From Glutinoglossum americanum (Eukaryota; Ascomycota; Geoglossomycetes; Geoglossales; Geoglossaceae): a stretch of 64,000 nucleotides of DNA. A model generated the notes under the pieces. That model saw nothing but the letters and a program-made list of their open reading frames with translations. It was not told the origin of the DNA and ran no database searches. This document shows, piece after piece, positions 46,281 to 57,221 of this stretch (its first letter is position 1; each line of letters opens with the position of its first letter). The stretch covers positions 49,351 through 113,350 of the forward strand of contig JAGHQL010000082.1 of NCBI GenBank assembly GCA_020080175.1. Direction: 5' to 3'. Both the position numbers and the translations under genes were made by a program.

Positions 46281-47133
46281 GTTTGGCGGGGACACAACGG
46301 GTAATGTTTATGGTCGAGGTTAAGGATCAATAACGGCAGGGGTGCAGTGGACCAATCATGGTGCCTTCCGTTCAACCACTAAAAATCATGTGGATCTCAT
46401 ACTTTCGGTATATTGAGGCCCACCTACAACTGGAAACTCCAATATGACATTTTCTAGCGTACATGTAAATACCTAATGTGATCCAATAGGTTTGAGTAGT
46501 TCAACACTGTATAAGAGAGTTGCTCGCTGCACTCGCAAGCAGTATCACGCAAATGGATACCAAGGCAGCACTTAGCTCCTAATGTCCGCTAAATAGTTAT
46601 GGGGATCCCTCCTGAACATAAAACCCAGGAACACGCCCGTCAAATGCGTCAAATGGTAATTATGAAGATCCCCTCCGAGCACGCCACCCGAGGGTGGACT
46701 CGCGACTGTAGGACCGTAGGTGTCCACTTAGGGCTAAGGCGAGTTGCATCCATACCCCTGGGATGATGTGGAACATAAGGGCTTAACTAACAGACTAATG
46801 GGATCCATTAGGGGGCCATCCTGATAGCTTTATATTTATTAGTGAGAGTTTTTGTGGAGCGTGATGTACCCCTGGTGGTTCTTCTCGAGGACTGGTGGAT
46901 GGAACATCGAATCTTATACGAGGCTGCGAGGTATCTTATTCTGTTTTCGCCGTCCTTAGCCAGAGTTTTCCATTTTGTTTGTATTTCAACATCGATCTTG
47001 TGCCGTATTGGGAACGATATATATTGTCGCGGCAGCAGGTACCCGATGAAAAGGGCATGGACAACATCCCCAAGCAGGCCAGCTTTGCAGAGAAAGGTAC
47101 AGCTCGAATTGGGTTTATGTTGTTTGTTCTAGG
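46281..47133. other. intergenic region without recognisable gene
   Basis: The 853 bp lie between the cyclophilin start and the TRM12 stop. Two overlapping plus-strand frames at 46842-47182 are about 95 codons each and lack any family feature. Nothing else was identified. Confidence 0.45.
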
Positions 47134-48663
47134 TCAGATGATCGTCGAAATATACCCAGATATCCAGATGTCCAGCACATAGTGTGCGATTCCAGGCGCA
47201 AATGACTTGACGCGTTCGGTGTGCTGGCATTCCACGGTTCGCGGAACCCATGTAGTCTCGGGGTGAGCGCTGCCCCCCGGAGCTGCATTCACAAGTCCAC
47301 GGAAAGCCCGCAATATCTCGTCTTTTTTATGTTCGAGGTCTTTTCCCGCGATATTTTCGTGCACATGGACCCACCCGCCTCTCTTTTCGTCTAAGACCTT
47401 GACTGCCGTCTCCCAACTTCCCCTCGAAGTTGGCAGGAGCCCGCAGTTTACATGCCGTACAGGTGGCACCCAATTTCTCCACGCTTGAAGTCTTTTCGGA
47501 GCATTCATGTTGTCTTCTTGAAACACCACTATCTTCCCTTGCTGTAGGTCTCCTAGTTCATTATTATCAGTCTCCTGCACGACACACACATCCCACTTGT
47601 TAGCCCGTGAACCCCTTCTCAGCCCCTCTACGCTCCAAGGGTTTAGATCCCAGCAAAATACCCGTTCGGCGCCCGCCGCTACATAAGAAAATGCAAAATA
47701 CCCAATCCCTGCGTACAAATCGACCACAGAGCATTTGTTCCCACACGATCTCAGTGAGGGTAAGCCAAGTATGCGTGCTTTCTCGGAGATGTTACCTCGG
47801 GAAAACATTGTGTAGAGCGGTGCCCAGGTTTGATAGATGCCATTCTGGCGTGTTGAGACCCAGAAAGCGCCTTCAAAGTCCATTGCGCTTGGGTTGGTGA
47901 GAAGCCGGACACCAAAATCGCCATAGAGGGGCAGCAATTTTGTTGGTCTGCGAAGGATATTCTTGTGCTCAGCTCTACCAAGTAAATCCTCACTCTCATC
48001 GTTGAGTAAAGAGATTGGGGCGTTGAGGGCAAGGTGCGTGCTATTGAGAGCTGCCGTCAAGCCTTTATACAGGCCGAGCTTTTGCTCGGAATTGATCGCC
48101 GACAGGAGTTCTGGCCATGCTGAAGAATTAAAGGCATTTGCGGGCAAGAGGACCATAGGATGATACAACGAATAAGTCTTCGTGAACGACCGGAGAAGTT
48201 GATCCGAAGATATGCCAAGCGAAAGGCAGAGCTCTGGTGACAAGGAACACAGCCATCGCTGCAAGGCCGCTGTCAAGGGGTTCAAAATAGGAAGTGAGAA
48301 TGGCGATGAAGGTAAGGAAGATGAAGGTGAGGAAACTGCTGTTTGTGATGTTTGCACCACTAGAGAGATTATTGGGAATTGATCTTCAAAGCCAATTTCT
48401 CGCAAGATTTTCCTCTTCAGAATTTCAGCGTCGTTATTGTATTCACCGCCGTCCGGCATTTTTAATAGGGTGGGCACGATGCGGTATGATGACGGATCTT
48501 CGCCACCATAGTCAGAGGATGGTATTTGTGGCACTTGGTCCCCATCACTCCACGGTCTGATTTTGGCGGTTTTGTCTAGCCGGCCTCGCTCTTCTAGTGC
48601 ACATTTCACCGATTTCACGAGTCTTTTCGGCACAAAAAGGAAGATTTGGAGAGGACTGGCCAT
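47134..48663 (-). CDS. TRM12: tRNA wybutosine-synthesising enzyme 2 (Trm12/Tyw2)
   Basis: A single exon gives 509 aa from the ATG at 48663, which yields MASPLQIFLFVPKRLVKS; the frame continues upstream only from a TTG. Trm12 transfers the alpha-amino-alpha-carboxypropyl group of SAM to 4-demethylwyosine at position 37 of tRNA-Phe. The N-terminal part carries the family's VPKRxVKxVKxALE segment and a domain unique to Tyw2. The Trm5-like SAM domain has LPLYGDFG, VVDLYAGIGYFAFSYVAAGA, DLNPWSVEGLRRG and the late GWVHVHENI. It is intronless, in contrast to most neighbours. Confidence 0.88.
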   Translation of the reverse strand: MASPLQIFLFVPKRLVKSVKCALEERGRLDKTAKIRPWSDGDQVPQIPSSDYGGEDPSSYRIVPTLLKMPDGGEYNNDAEILKRKILREIGFEDQFPIISLVVQTSQTAVSSPSSSLPSSPFSLPILNPLTAALQRWLCSLSPELCLSLGISSDQLLRSFTKTYSLYHPMVLLPANAFNSSAWPELLSAINSEQKLGLYKGLTAALNSTHLALNAPISLLNDESEDLLGRAEHKNILRRPTKLLPLYGDFGVRLLTNPSAMDFEGAFWVSTRQNGIYQTWAPLYTMFSRGNISEKARILGLPSLRSCGNKCSVVDLYAGIGYFAFSYVAAGAERVFCWDLNPWSVEGLRRGSRANKWDVCVVQETDNNELGDLQQGKIVVFQEDNMNAPKRLQAWRNWVPPVRHVNCGLLPTSRGSWETAVKVLDEKRGGWVHVHENIAGKDLEHKKDEILRAFRGLVNAAPGGSAHPETTWVPRTVECQHTERVKSFAPGIAHYVLDIWISGYISTII

Positions 48664-49091
48664 CGCTCGTGCGTCCCCTCGCACAAACACAAAACTGTCG
48701 TACCAGATGGAGTGGGATCGCGTTTGTGTGTGCGATGTGCCGTAGTGAGAGTCGGCGAGTCGCTTCAACGCCCACGAGTCATTTAAAAGGTGCCATTTGC
48801 CCCACTAAATCCACTAATCCGTTTCAAGGCTGTAGACTCGCAGCCGTCAATCAGTCTCACGCTGAGTTCAGCGCTCAGTTGGCTTGATTTGGCTTGAGTT
48901 GACTTGAAAATTCTCTCCTCGATAGTTTGTAAGTATAAAGTCGCTGGGTTGGTTTACTTGTGAGATCGTGGCATGGGGTTTCATATACTGACGTTTAGCG
49001 GAGGCCGATCTCCGTCTCTCCGCCTGCAAGGCAATACAGTCCTCCGCAAACCACGTGTTCTGAAAAGCAAGGCGGAGCTATTCACCGAAGC
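48664..49091. promoter_or_regulatory. divergent upstream region of TRM12 and small unknown gene
   Basis: These 428 bp separate the chosen start codons. A short tandem of TTGGCTTGATT/TGAGTTGACTTGA-like units occurs near 48880-48905. No further feature is called. Confidence 0.4.
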
Positions 49092-49580
49092 ATGGAATCA
49101 ACTTGGCAAGATAATAAGCTTTATATTCTACTCCTATCGAGGGGAGGGGGGTCCGGTTCCTTCCAATGGATTTCATTCTTCAAGGAAACCACCGGCGGAT
49201 ACGTTTTCCACGCTGTTGACAGCGCTCCGGGTGGCTATAAGCAATGGAGGCTTGAGAGAGAGCAGTCACTGGGAGTGTATGGCATGGAGAGGCTGGTAGC
49301 CGCACTGGAAGTTGGAGATGACGTGCAGGGCTTACGGTCCGCGATAGACGAAGCCACGAACGAAGTTTGGGCAAAAGCAGACACAAATAGTGAAAGCTTC
49401 TGCTGCCGTAAGTTTTTGATGGACTGTCTCGCTGAATTCGACCAGCGGGGAATAATTGCCATCACAGGCACGATTACCCAGGTCCAAGAGGAGGCCTTGG
49501 CTGTTGCCATGATGGATGACCCTTCGTTGAGCCCTATCGGTCATGGCAGACGCGTATATAAATCGCGATTCAGCAAATAG
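49092..49580 (+). CDS. uncharacterised small protein
   Basis: A single frame of 162 aa from the ATG at 49092. The sequence begins MESTWQDNKLYILLLSRGGG and continues with FHAVDSAPGGYKQWRLERE; this order (a strand with LYxLLxRGG, then YxWRLER-type residues) resembles small fungal proteins of unknown function that I cannot name. Downstream are a helix with LVAALEVGD and a region with CRKFLMDCLAEFDQRGII. No signal peptide or membrane segment is visible. It lies convergent with EME1. A gene is likely; its function is unknown. Confidence 0.6.
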   Translation: MESTWQDNKLYILLLSRGGGSGSFQWISFFKETTGGYVFHAVDSAPGGYKQWRLEREQSLGVYGMERLVAALEVGDDVQGLRSAIDEATNEVWAKADTNSESFCCRKFLMDCLAEFDQRGIIAITGTITQVQEEALAVAMMDDPSLSPIGHGRRVYKSRFSK

Positions 49581-49802
49581 GGGGCATTGTGCTAGTGATG
49601 TGTTGGTCAAGAGCATGTCGGAAAACAACCGTGGCTCCTGTCGCGACACTACATAGCCGACAACGTCCAATGAAGGCATTATCAGCATATTAGCATATCA
49701 GTATCCTCAAGATACGCTCTCCTTGCCCTCTCCACGGCCGATAGATTCGCCTAGTCTTGATTACCAGCAGCAGTTGACATTTTTTTGCAATCACCTGCAC
49801 CT

Positions 49803-51867
49803 TCAAACTTCGTTTGACGCTGGATCTGTGCCCGTGAAAATCTTGTAGACCCTCTTACTGATCGCTGGGCCGATGTTATTGTTCGTAAATGCTCCGTCCT
49901 TATTCGCTGTTTTCTTGATGGCGTGAGACAGTTAGCCATTATCCATACAATAAAAGCCCGAAAGCCCGGCATATAACCATTTACCTTTAGTTCCTGCAAT
50001 GCCGTGGGTCCACGCCCCTTAAAGCCATTTACCAGACTCGGCACGTCGGGATACGCGGCCGCAATACCGTAAGCAACAGGCCCTGTTACGCGGACAATCT
50101 CCTGTAATAGCCTGATATAAGTGTCATTTTTGTCCTTGCCGGTTTTGACCTGTCCAGACTCCATACAAAACGATGTCTCGAGGTCCATGCGTTGGCTTCT
50201 TCCGGATGCCACAAAGCGCGTCAGTAAATTCATTCAGCTTAGGGCCCGGTGGGGCGGCTAACGTACCGGTACGGAATCGTTGAGATATGCTGAGTGAAAT
50301 TTGATACCCACTCCGCAGTCTCTACTGCCATTGCAGTGTGGTGTATTAGACATTTGTGGACAACCTGAAGTCTTAGTAGTGCATCTTCTATCATGTCCGC
50401 GTCCACATATTGCTGTGCTGGTTTCCTGCGCCGAGTGCCATTACCTTGAGAATCGTTTTGATCAATATTCCCATCTCCCCGTTGCAGGACTGCAGCCTGA
50501 AATGCACGATTTCTGACACTTTTATTCTTTCTCATCCAAGCTCCAAGGCCCTCAATTAGGTAAATTAGTGAACGGCCTTCGAATTTACTCTTCAGCCGAA
50601 GCACATGTGTGTCAATGTCCATTCCGGCAGGATCACTGGGTCTTGCCTGAGCCATTTCGACGAAATCATTCGCGGGAACCAGGCACATAACGTGCTTTTC
50701 TCCCCTGATTTGCTCCTGTATAGGCTCCCAGTGACCTAGGTCCTCATTATACCTTGTTGATGCCTTCCTACGCCAAGATATGATATTAGGAATTGGACAG
50801 GATCCCGTGAAGGCTACCTCCACCTGAATACTTTTCAAAAAACTTTGAATTTGAATCCCCAAGGGAGATTCCTCAAGCGAACGGGGTAAGTCGACGATCA
50901 TTTCTGGGGTTGAGATCCTCTTGTCTATCTTTAGTCTATTGGCGGATGCGAGCTCTGAAGCGACTTCCTTCTCCCAAGCCCTCAGCTCCTTGAGCTTTTG
51001 TCTGTTTTCTTTCTCTGTCCTCTTATTAGCTTCTCTTGCTAGCCTGGCAAGCTCCTTCTCTTTAGCGCGTTCTTGCTTCTCACTACTTGTAGGATTGCCT
51101 TTCTTCCGTGTCTTCTTCGGAGGGGTTGCCAGAATCTCAGCGAGGCTTGCGTGGCTCTCGCATTCGGTCTCTTTTCGTTTCTTCGGCAGCGGGGCACAGG
51201 TCCCCATGTCCGTCTTATTAGTATGGCATGGCCCCGAATTTTCACTTTGCCAGTGAGATGAAGTTCCCTTGAGGGCAGCTAGAAGCGCAGCAGTGCGACC
51301 CGAGAGCTGAATACCGGGGTTCACACGCTGCTGCAGTGGATTCGTGAGATCGGATGGAACTGCAAGATCTTCAAAATCGTTGTCAAACAAAGCCGATGCT
51401 TTGTGCGCTCGGACCCGACTGGGAAATGCGGGCTCTACCGGTGATGAGAACTCGATGGGATCCACGTCGATCAATGTCTTGGGTTTCGTAGCATTCCTAG
51501 TTGTTCTGATGGAATCCTTCGCATTAGAGGTCCCGACGCCCTGAGAATCTAAGCGGTCGGATCTGTTGGTGGAGGTTGGGCTCGGTCTCCTCTTAGGGGG
51601 CTTCCGCGCTCGCCTCTCCTTCAGCCCAATGGCGTAGTCCGAATCATCGGAAAGAACAATTTCGGCATTTATATCTCTTTTTGTATAGCATTGCAAGAGC
51701 CTCGGTGTCGGACGTGGCGTATCATCAAGAAGATCAATCACAATGGGTCTGGAAGACGTCAGGTTCGCTTTCGAGGACTGATATATCACCGTATCAGTAA
51801 GTAGCACAACGGTAAGACGGACGACGTTTACCTGTCCGTCTCTCAATCCAGAAAGTTTCTCCATCAT
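49803..51867 (-). CDS. EME1: Holliday junction endonuclease subunit Eme1/Mms4
   Basis: Four exons (51832-51867, 50267-51777, 49985-50198, 49803-49913) give 623 aa. Eme1 is the non-catalytic partner of Mus81, which resolves branched recombination intermediates. The N-terminal 300 residues are disordered and basic with SUMO-like motif VIDLLDD near the start and KKRKE clusters; a Lys/Glu-rich coiled coil follows (REANKRTEKENRQKLKELR). The ERCC4-like nuclease fold runs from about VEVAFTGSCPIPNIISW to SLIYLIEGLGAWMR. The C-terminal helix-hairpin-helix part contains FCMESGQVKTG, RLLQEIVRVT and NIGPAISKRVYKIFTG. Intron 1 is 54 nt, in frame and without a stop, but has good donor, branch and acceptor sites. 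Confidence 0.9.
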
Positions 51868-52148
51868 ACCGGATGGTTCTCCTGTTTATTGCCTGACCGA
51901 TTCATTCTTGGCAAAACTATCCGCAGCAGATTAGGTAATGGCACCGTTTTGCACAGATGATATACGATCGGTTGGCCGAGCAACGCAAAGCCGTTTGAAG
52001 AGCTGATTACTAAGCGAAACCCTTTGTTTCGATCTACTCTACATCAAAACTCAGAACTCGATGGGTGTAATCAAGCTCCTGTTATGCTATGCCTCATTAG
52101 TTGGGTAAAGAATACACGATTTAGCTACAATGTCCAGTCAGGCCCACT

Positions 52149-54120
52149 TCAGTGGTCATGCTCGTCGCCTCCGCCTCGCTGTTCAGGATCAAGCTTAATC
52201 AATGTGTCAATTCTCTGTATTCACCCATTAGTTTGAGATCTCTAGTCCCCACTAATAGTGGGTTAGTGTAAGGGGGATATACCATGATAGCAATACATGC
52301 CTCGACGGCGCTCTTTAGCTGTTTAATCTTGCTCATTGAGGGTTCCAAAACGCCCGCCTTCACCTCATCAACGACTTTGCCTCTCAAAAGGTCTAGACCA
52401 TAGTTTTTGTAGTTCTTCTTCCTGGAGACGGTTTTTTCATCGTCCTTCGCATCCCCATCCTGGATCCGCTGGCTAAGTGCGTGGCGTGAGCGCAGCTGCG
52501 CAACTAATTCGGATGAGTCCTTAGCAGCATTGACGGCGAGTGTCTTTGGAATTATGAGGAGAGATTGAGCAAATTCGCCGATTGCAAGCTGTTCACGAGA
52601 ACCGACTGTCCCTGCGAACTCTTCAAGATATATGTGAAGCGCAGTTTCGACAGCGCCTCCACCGGGAACGATGCTGCCACTCTCAAGTGTCCGCTTCACT
52701 GCTGATAAAGAGTCATGAACCGATCTTTCCATCTCATCGAGCTGATAATCATTCGATCCTCGAAGAATGATAGAGGCCGATGTGTGCGTTTTAGTTCCTT
52801 TGATGAGGATACACTCATCATCAGAGATACGTTCTTGGACAACCTCCTCCGCATGGCCAAGGGCTGCCACTTCAAATTTCTCATCGCCATTGAGGTCCGA
52901 CAACGAGCTGACAAGTGTAGCCCCGGTTGCCCTAGCTATTCTTCTTAGGTCCTCCTTTTTGCATCTCCTAACTGCCATTGCGCCCTTTTCAATAAACAAC
53001 TTCAACACAAGATCGTCAATCCCCTTCGTGGTAAGAACCACGTTTGCCCCGGCCTTGAGGATCATCTCAACACGCTCCATCACCATCCCTGATTCCCGCT
53101 GCCGTATCTGCTCTAGTTGTTGTGGGTCATCAATGGTGACGTGAACTCCTAGTTTCATTCTCTCTTTCTGCAAATTCATGTCCAGGCAAGCGATCCTTGC
53201 ATCTGCTATACGCGTCTTCATTGCCTGAGAGGCCACGGTACAGTTCAACGCATAACCCTTGACTAAAACAGACTCTGTCGCGCTCTTGCCATGGGCCTTC
53301 AAAATATTCACAGCCTTGACGGGATATTTGGTTTCGGAGCGGTTGTTCGTGGTTTTAACCGACTGCATGGCGTCGACCACCATGTTAGCGAAGAAATCAG
53401 AGTCTGAGCCGATAACCTTGCTTGACATCGACGTCTTGGCAATGTTGATTAGACTTTCCCGTCCAAGACTTTCAACCCTCGTACTGATGTTTTCATTCAT
53501 ATATTTCACAGCCTCGCGGAGGGCGAGTCGGTAGCCAGTAATTATGGTGGTAGGGTGTATGCGGTTCTTCATGAGCTCGTTCCCACGACGGAGAAGCTCT
53601 GCAGCTATCAAGACAACAGAAGTGGTCCCGTCACCGACCTGAGGCAATTAGAAGAAAGCTATGGACAAAACTGCACGCAAATCTAACCTCCTTGTCTTGC
53701 TGATGCGCGAGTTCCACCAGTATCTTCCCCGCGGGGTGCTCGACATCAAGCAAACTGAGAATTGTGGCTCCGTCGTTCGTAACCGTGACATCCTGGCGCA
53801 ATTCATTAGCTACTAGCTTATCTGGGCTCCAGATTGCTGCCGTACCCCTATATCGTCAACCATCATTTTATCCAAACCAGACGGGCCAAATGACGTCCTG
53901 ACAACATTCGCTATCGCCTGAGTAGCGAGAACTGGCGATAGGTTAGTATGGATTTGTCACTCGAAAGAAGGGATGAGCACCGTTTTGGTCCCGGACATCG
54001 GCTCCACTGATCTTTGTCCCACCGAGAACTATGTAACTTATCAGCAGAAGACAGCAGATAGTACGAAGGTGTCTTACACAAAGTTCCGGCATTATGGGGT
54101 TGTTCAAAGAGGCTTGTCAT
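52149..54120 (-). CDS. TCP1: chaperonin TCP-1 alpha subunit (CCT1)
   Basis: Six exons (54078-54120, 53981-54028, 53846-53931, 53688-53792, 52283-53638, 52149-52214) give 567 aa. It is one of eight subunits of the cytosolic TRiC/CCT ring that folds actin and tubulin. The start MTSLFEQP is the usual alpha-subunit N-terminus; a longer in-frame start at 54177 is less likely. Conserved segments are [41 protein letters not shown], the ATPase motif VGDGTTSVV and [15 protein letters not shown]. The C-terminus [10 protein letters not shown] ends in DEHDH, as in other alpha subunits. Introns 1-4 are 49-53 nt. It diverges from the prolyl-tRNA synthetase gene. Confidence 0.97.
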
Positions 54121-54325
54121 GGCGATCGTAGAGTATGATGTTGAACTTGAGAAATTCGCGAACACAAACCTCTGCATTAAGCGACGCGTTGCAGCAAGAG
54201 CCTCATTTGACTAATGTATTGTATCCCTGCAAGTGAGTCAATGCGCACAGTCGGAGTCGGTGAGGGTGATAAACAACCCCTCACCACATAATTTATAGTC
54301 AACCCAGACCACAATTAGGCTCATA
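54121..54325. promoter_or_regulatory. short divergent promoter TCP1 / prolyl-tRNA synthetase
   Basis: Only 205 bp separate the two start codons, the tightest divergent pair in the window. Both promoters and leaders must share this space. No factor site is called with confidence. Confidence 0.5.
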
Positions 54326-56716
54326 ATGACTACTTCCGGTAACAAGATTACGCACAGCGCCGTTGCCAATAGCTCTGAATGGTGCCAGGAACTCGAAAAG
54401 GCGTCAGGGCTGCCTGCCTCTTATGTATTGTCAAAGACCCTAGTGTTTAAACCCAGTACGAAATTCCGCCCCCCTCAGTTGTAGTCCTTACTAAGAGGAT
54501 TGATATAGAAACCGCTAAATCGCAGACTGCAACTCTTATTGTTGTATTTGCGCTTGAAACTACTCAGACGTCCTCTAGTGTGGTTGCCAAAGCGGCAAAT
54601 GCTAAAGATGCCCGTCTTGCTACTCCTGACGCAATCGAGACAGCATTGGGCGTGGCTCCAGCTGACGTCTCTGCTCTAACAGTAACAAAATCTAATGCTA
54701 CTACTGTTCAAGTGGTACTAGATCAAAAAATCGCAGAGGAGAAAGAGCCAATCGCAATACACCCCTCAAAGTCATCGGAAACAATCTTCATGGCAGGTGG
54801 GGATATAAAGGCCTATCTCGAGACGACTGGCGTCAGGCTTACCATCCATGACTTTTCTGCGGGAGTCGTGGCGGAAGCGTCAAAGTCGGAAGCGAAGAAG
54901 GTTGTCACAAAGACCCCGAAGAAAGATAGTAAAATTGAAGGGGCAGCGTTGATTGGTATAGATATTGATAAGGAGCTCGATTTCTCGGGATGGTACCAGC
55001 AGGTCCTAACTAAAGGGGATATGCTTGAGTATTATGATGTCTCTGGATGTTATATTTTAAAGGTGAACGAAACCTGCCCTCTTCAAGATGCCATAGACTG
55101 AAGTTTCAAATAGCCTTGGTCCTACAGCATTTGGGAGACGATCCAAAGTAAGGCCGAATTTCTGACTTACAGGTCCTCTAACATTACTAATTCGATCTCT
55201 AGGATGGTTCGATGCTAGAATCAAGGCCATGGGTGTCGAGAATTGCTATTTTCCAATGTTTGTGTCGTCTAAGGTTTTAGAAAGAGAGAAAGACCATATA
55301 GAAGGCTTCGCACCTGAGGTTGCTTGGGTCACGAAAGCGTAAGTTTCCAGGTCAGAAGCCTTCATCCAATGTACTGAACATCAGACGAAAGCGGCAAAAC
55401 CGATCTCGAAGAACCCATCGCAATCCGTCCCACATCAGAAACTGTCATGTATCCTTATTACGCCAAGTGGATCCGCAGTCACCGTGACCTCCCCCTTAAA
55501 CTAAACCAGTGGAATTCCGTTGTTCGATGGGAGTTCAAACACCCCCAACCATTTCTGCGGACACGAGAGTTTTTGTGGCAAGAAGGGCATACTGCACATT
55601 TGACACCGGATGCCGCAAATGAAGAGGTGCTGCAAATTCTTGAATACTATGCTGGTGTGTACGAGGAACTCCTTGCGGTACCGGTTATACGGGGGAGAAA
55701 GACCGACAAGGAGAAGTTCGCCGGAGGGCTGTTTACCACAACTGTGGAAGGATATATCCCCACCACCGGGCGTGGAATCCAGGGGGCTACTAGCCATTGC
55801 CTTGGTCAGAACTTCAGCAAGATGTTTGGCATCACGGTTGAAGACCCGACAGCAAAGGAGGGCGAAAAGAAGGAACCGGTTTTCGTGTGGCAGAACTCAT
55901 GGGGTCTTTCGACTCGTGTCATTGGTGTGATGACGATGATACATGGTGATAACAAAGGTCTAGTGCTTCCCCCAAGGGTAGCACAGTACAATGTCGTTAT
56001 CGTCCCGGTTGGTATCAATGTCAAGTCAACGGAGGAAGAGAGGCAGCAGCTCTACAAGGCCGTAGAGAATATAGCTGCGACGTTAGAAAAGACTGGCGTC
56101 CGTGCAAAAGTTGACAACCGGGACGTCTATTCTCCTGGTTGGAAGTTTAACAATTGGGAGCTTAAAGGGGTCCCTTTGCGCCTGGAATATGGGCCTGGCG
56201 AATCCAAAGGAAATTTCATCACAACAGCACGCCGTGATACCGGAGTGAAGGGCAAGATCCCGATTCCAGAAATAGCCGAAAAGGTTCCCGCTCTCCTCGA
56301 GACTATCCAGAAGGACCTCTACACCAAAGCGGACAAGGCCTTTAAGTCGCACGTCAAGAAAGTCACAGATTGGAATGATTTTGTACCGGCTCTTAACGAT
56401 AAGAACATCGTCCTCATCCCGCACTGTCTGACAGAAGAATGTGAAGACGAGATCAAAGAGCGAAGCGCCCGAAAGGACGATGCCGAGGAGTCCTCTGAGG
56501 ATGCAAGAGCTCCATCCATGGGAGCTAAGAGTCTGTGCATTCCATTCGATCAGCCAGAGGGAATCGTGGAGGGAAAGACCAAGTGCACGAATTGCGATCG
56601 TTTTGCTGATTCTTGGTGCCTCTTTGGACGTAAGCCAAAATGCTCTTCTTTGAACATACCCGTAGTGTCTAGTGATGATAGACTGCTAATTTTCTTGCGT
56701 TACAGGAAGCTACTGA
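54326..56716 (+). CDS. prolyl-tRNA synthetase, cytosolic, with N-terminal editing-like domain
   Basis: Six exons (54326-54455, 54509-55062, 55114-55147, 55203-55338, 55392-56629, 56706-56716) give 700 aa. The enzyme charges tRNA-Pro in the cytosol. The N-terminal 180 residues form a YbaK/ProX-like domain ([21 protein letters not shown]), seen in fungal homologues. Class II motifs follow: motif 1 region [12 protein letters not shown], motif 2 [24 protein letters not shown] and motif 3 [13 protein letters not shown] preceded by the anticodon-binding domain with [19 protein letters not shown]. The C-terminal zinc-binding-like segment (CTNCDRF) precedes LFGRSY. The last exon has only 11 nt and supplies the end of Arg, then Ser-Tyr-stop. 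The acceptor at 55391 was chosen because it restores [17 protein letters not shown]. Confidence 0.95.
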
Positions 56717-57221
56717 TCACCGCGATGCGGTAGAAGCGAAGAGATGGTTTTGGCTCTGCAGATCGCATGATTTTCCGGAGTACCCCGTACCTGGCCTGCA
56801 ACAAGCGTGCTTGGCAAGGTGGCGGGAAAAAGCAAAGTCGGTGGACGGAATGAACCTGCTCTTGATGCTAGAATTCAATAAAAGTGTGTCGCTGTTGCGA
56901 TCCGATCTGACTAAAAATTGCCTTTATCACGCCCATCATATACCTGCCCGTATACCTACTATATACACGCCGTATCCCCGCTATGTAATCCTTCCTTAGC
57001 TTCTTCGTCCTCCGGAAACCACCCATTAGTCCGACTGCGACAGCAAATGGGGATTGGAGGCTCAACACCCCACCAAGGTCTAAGCTTCAACCGCCTGCGA
57101 ATTATTCTTACCTTGTCCGTGTATACTCCTATTTCACCTCCCATTCCCCGAGTTATTACATCCCTTCTCTAGACCCGTTATATATCCCATCGATCTTCTT
57201 GCAGTTTCAGTCCACCGAAGC
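56717..57221. other. intergenic region before the RING gene
   Basis: These 505 bp hold the synthetase 3' UTR and the promoter of the RING-type gene. No other feature was seen. Confidence 0.45.

Noticed and set aside
46842-47182. Two overlapping frames of about 95 codons upstream of TRM12's stop
   Set aside because: They overlap each other in different registers and neither resembles a known protein.
48664-48768. N-terminal extension of TRM12 by 35 codons
   Set aside because: It would start at a TTG; the ATG at 48663 gives the usual family N-terminus.
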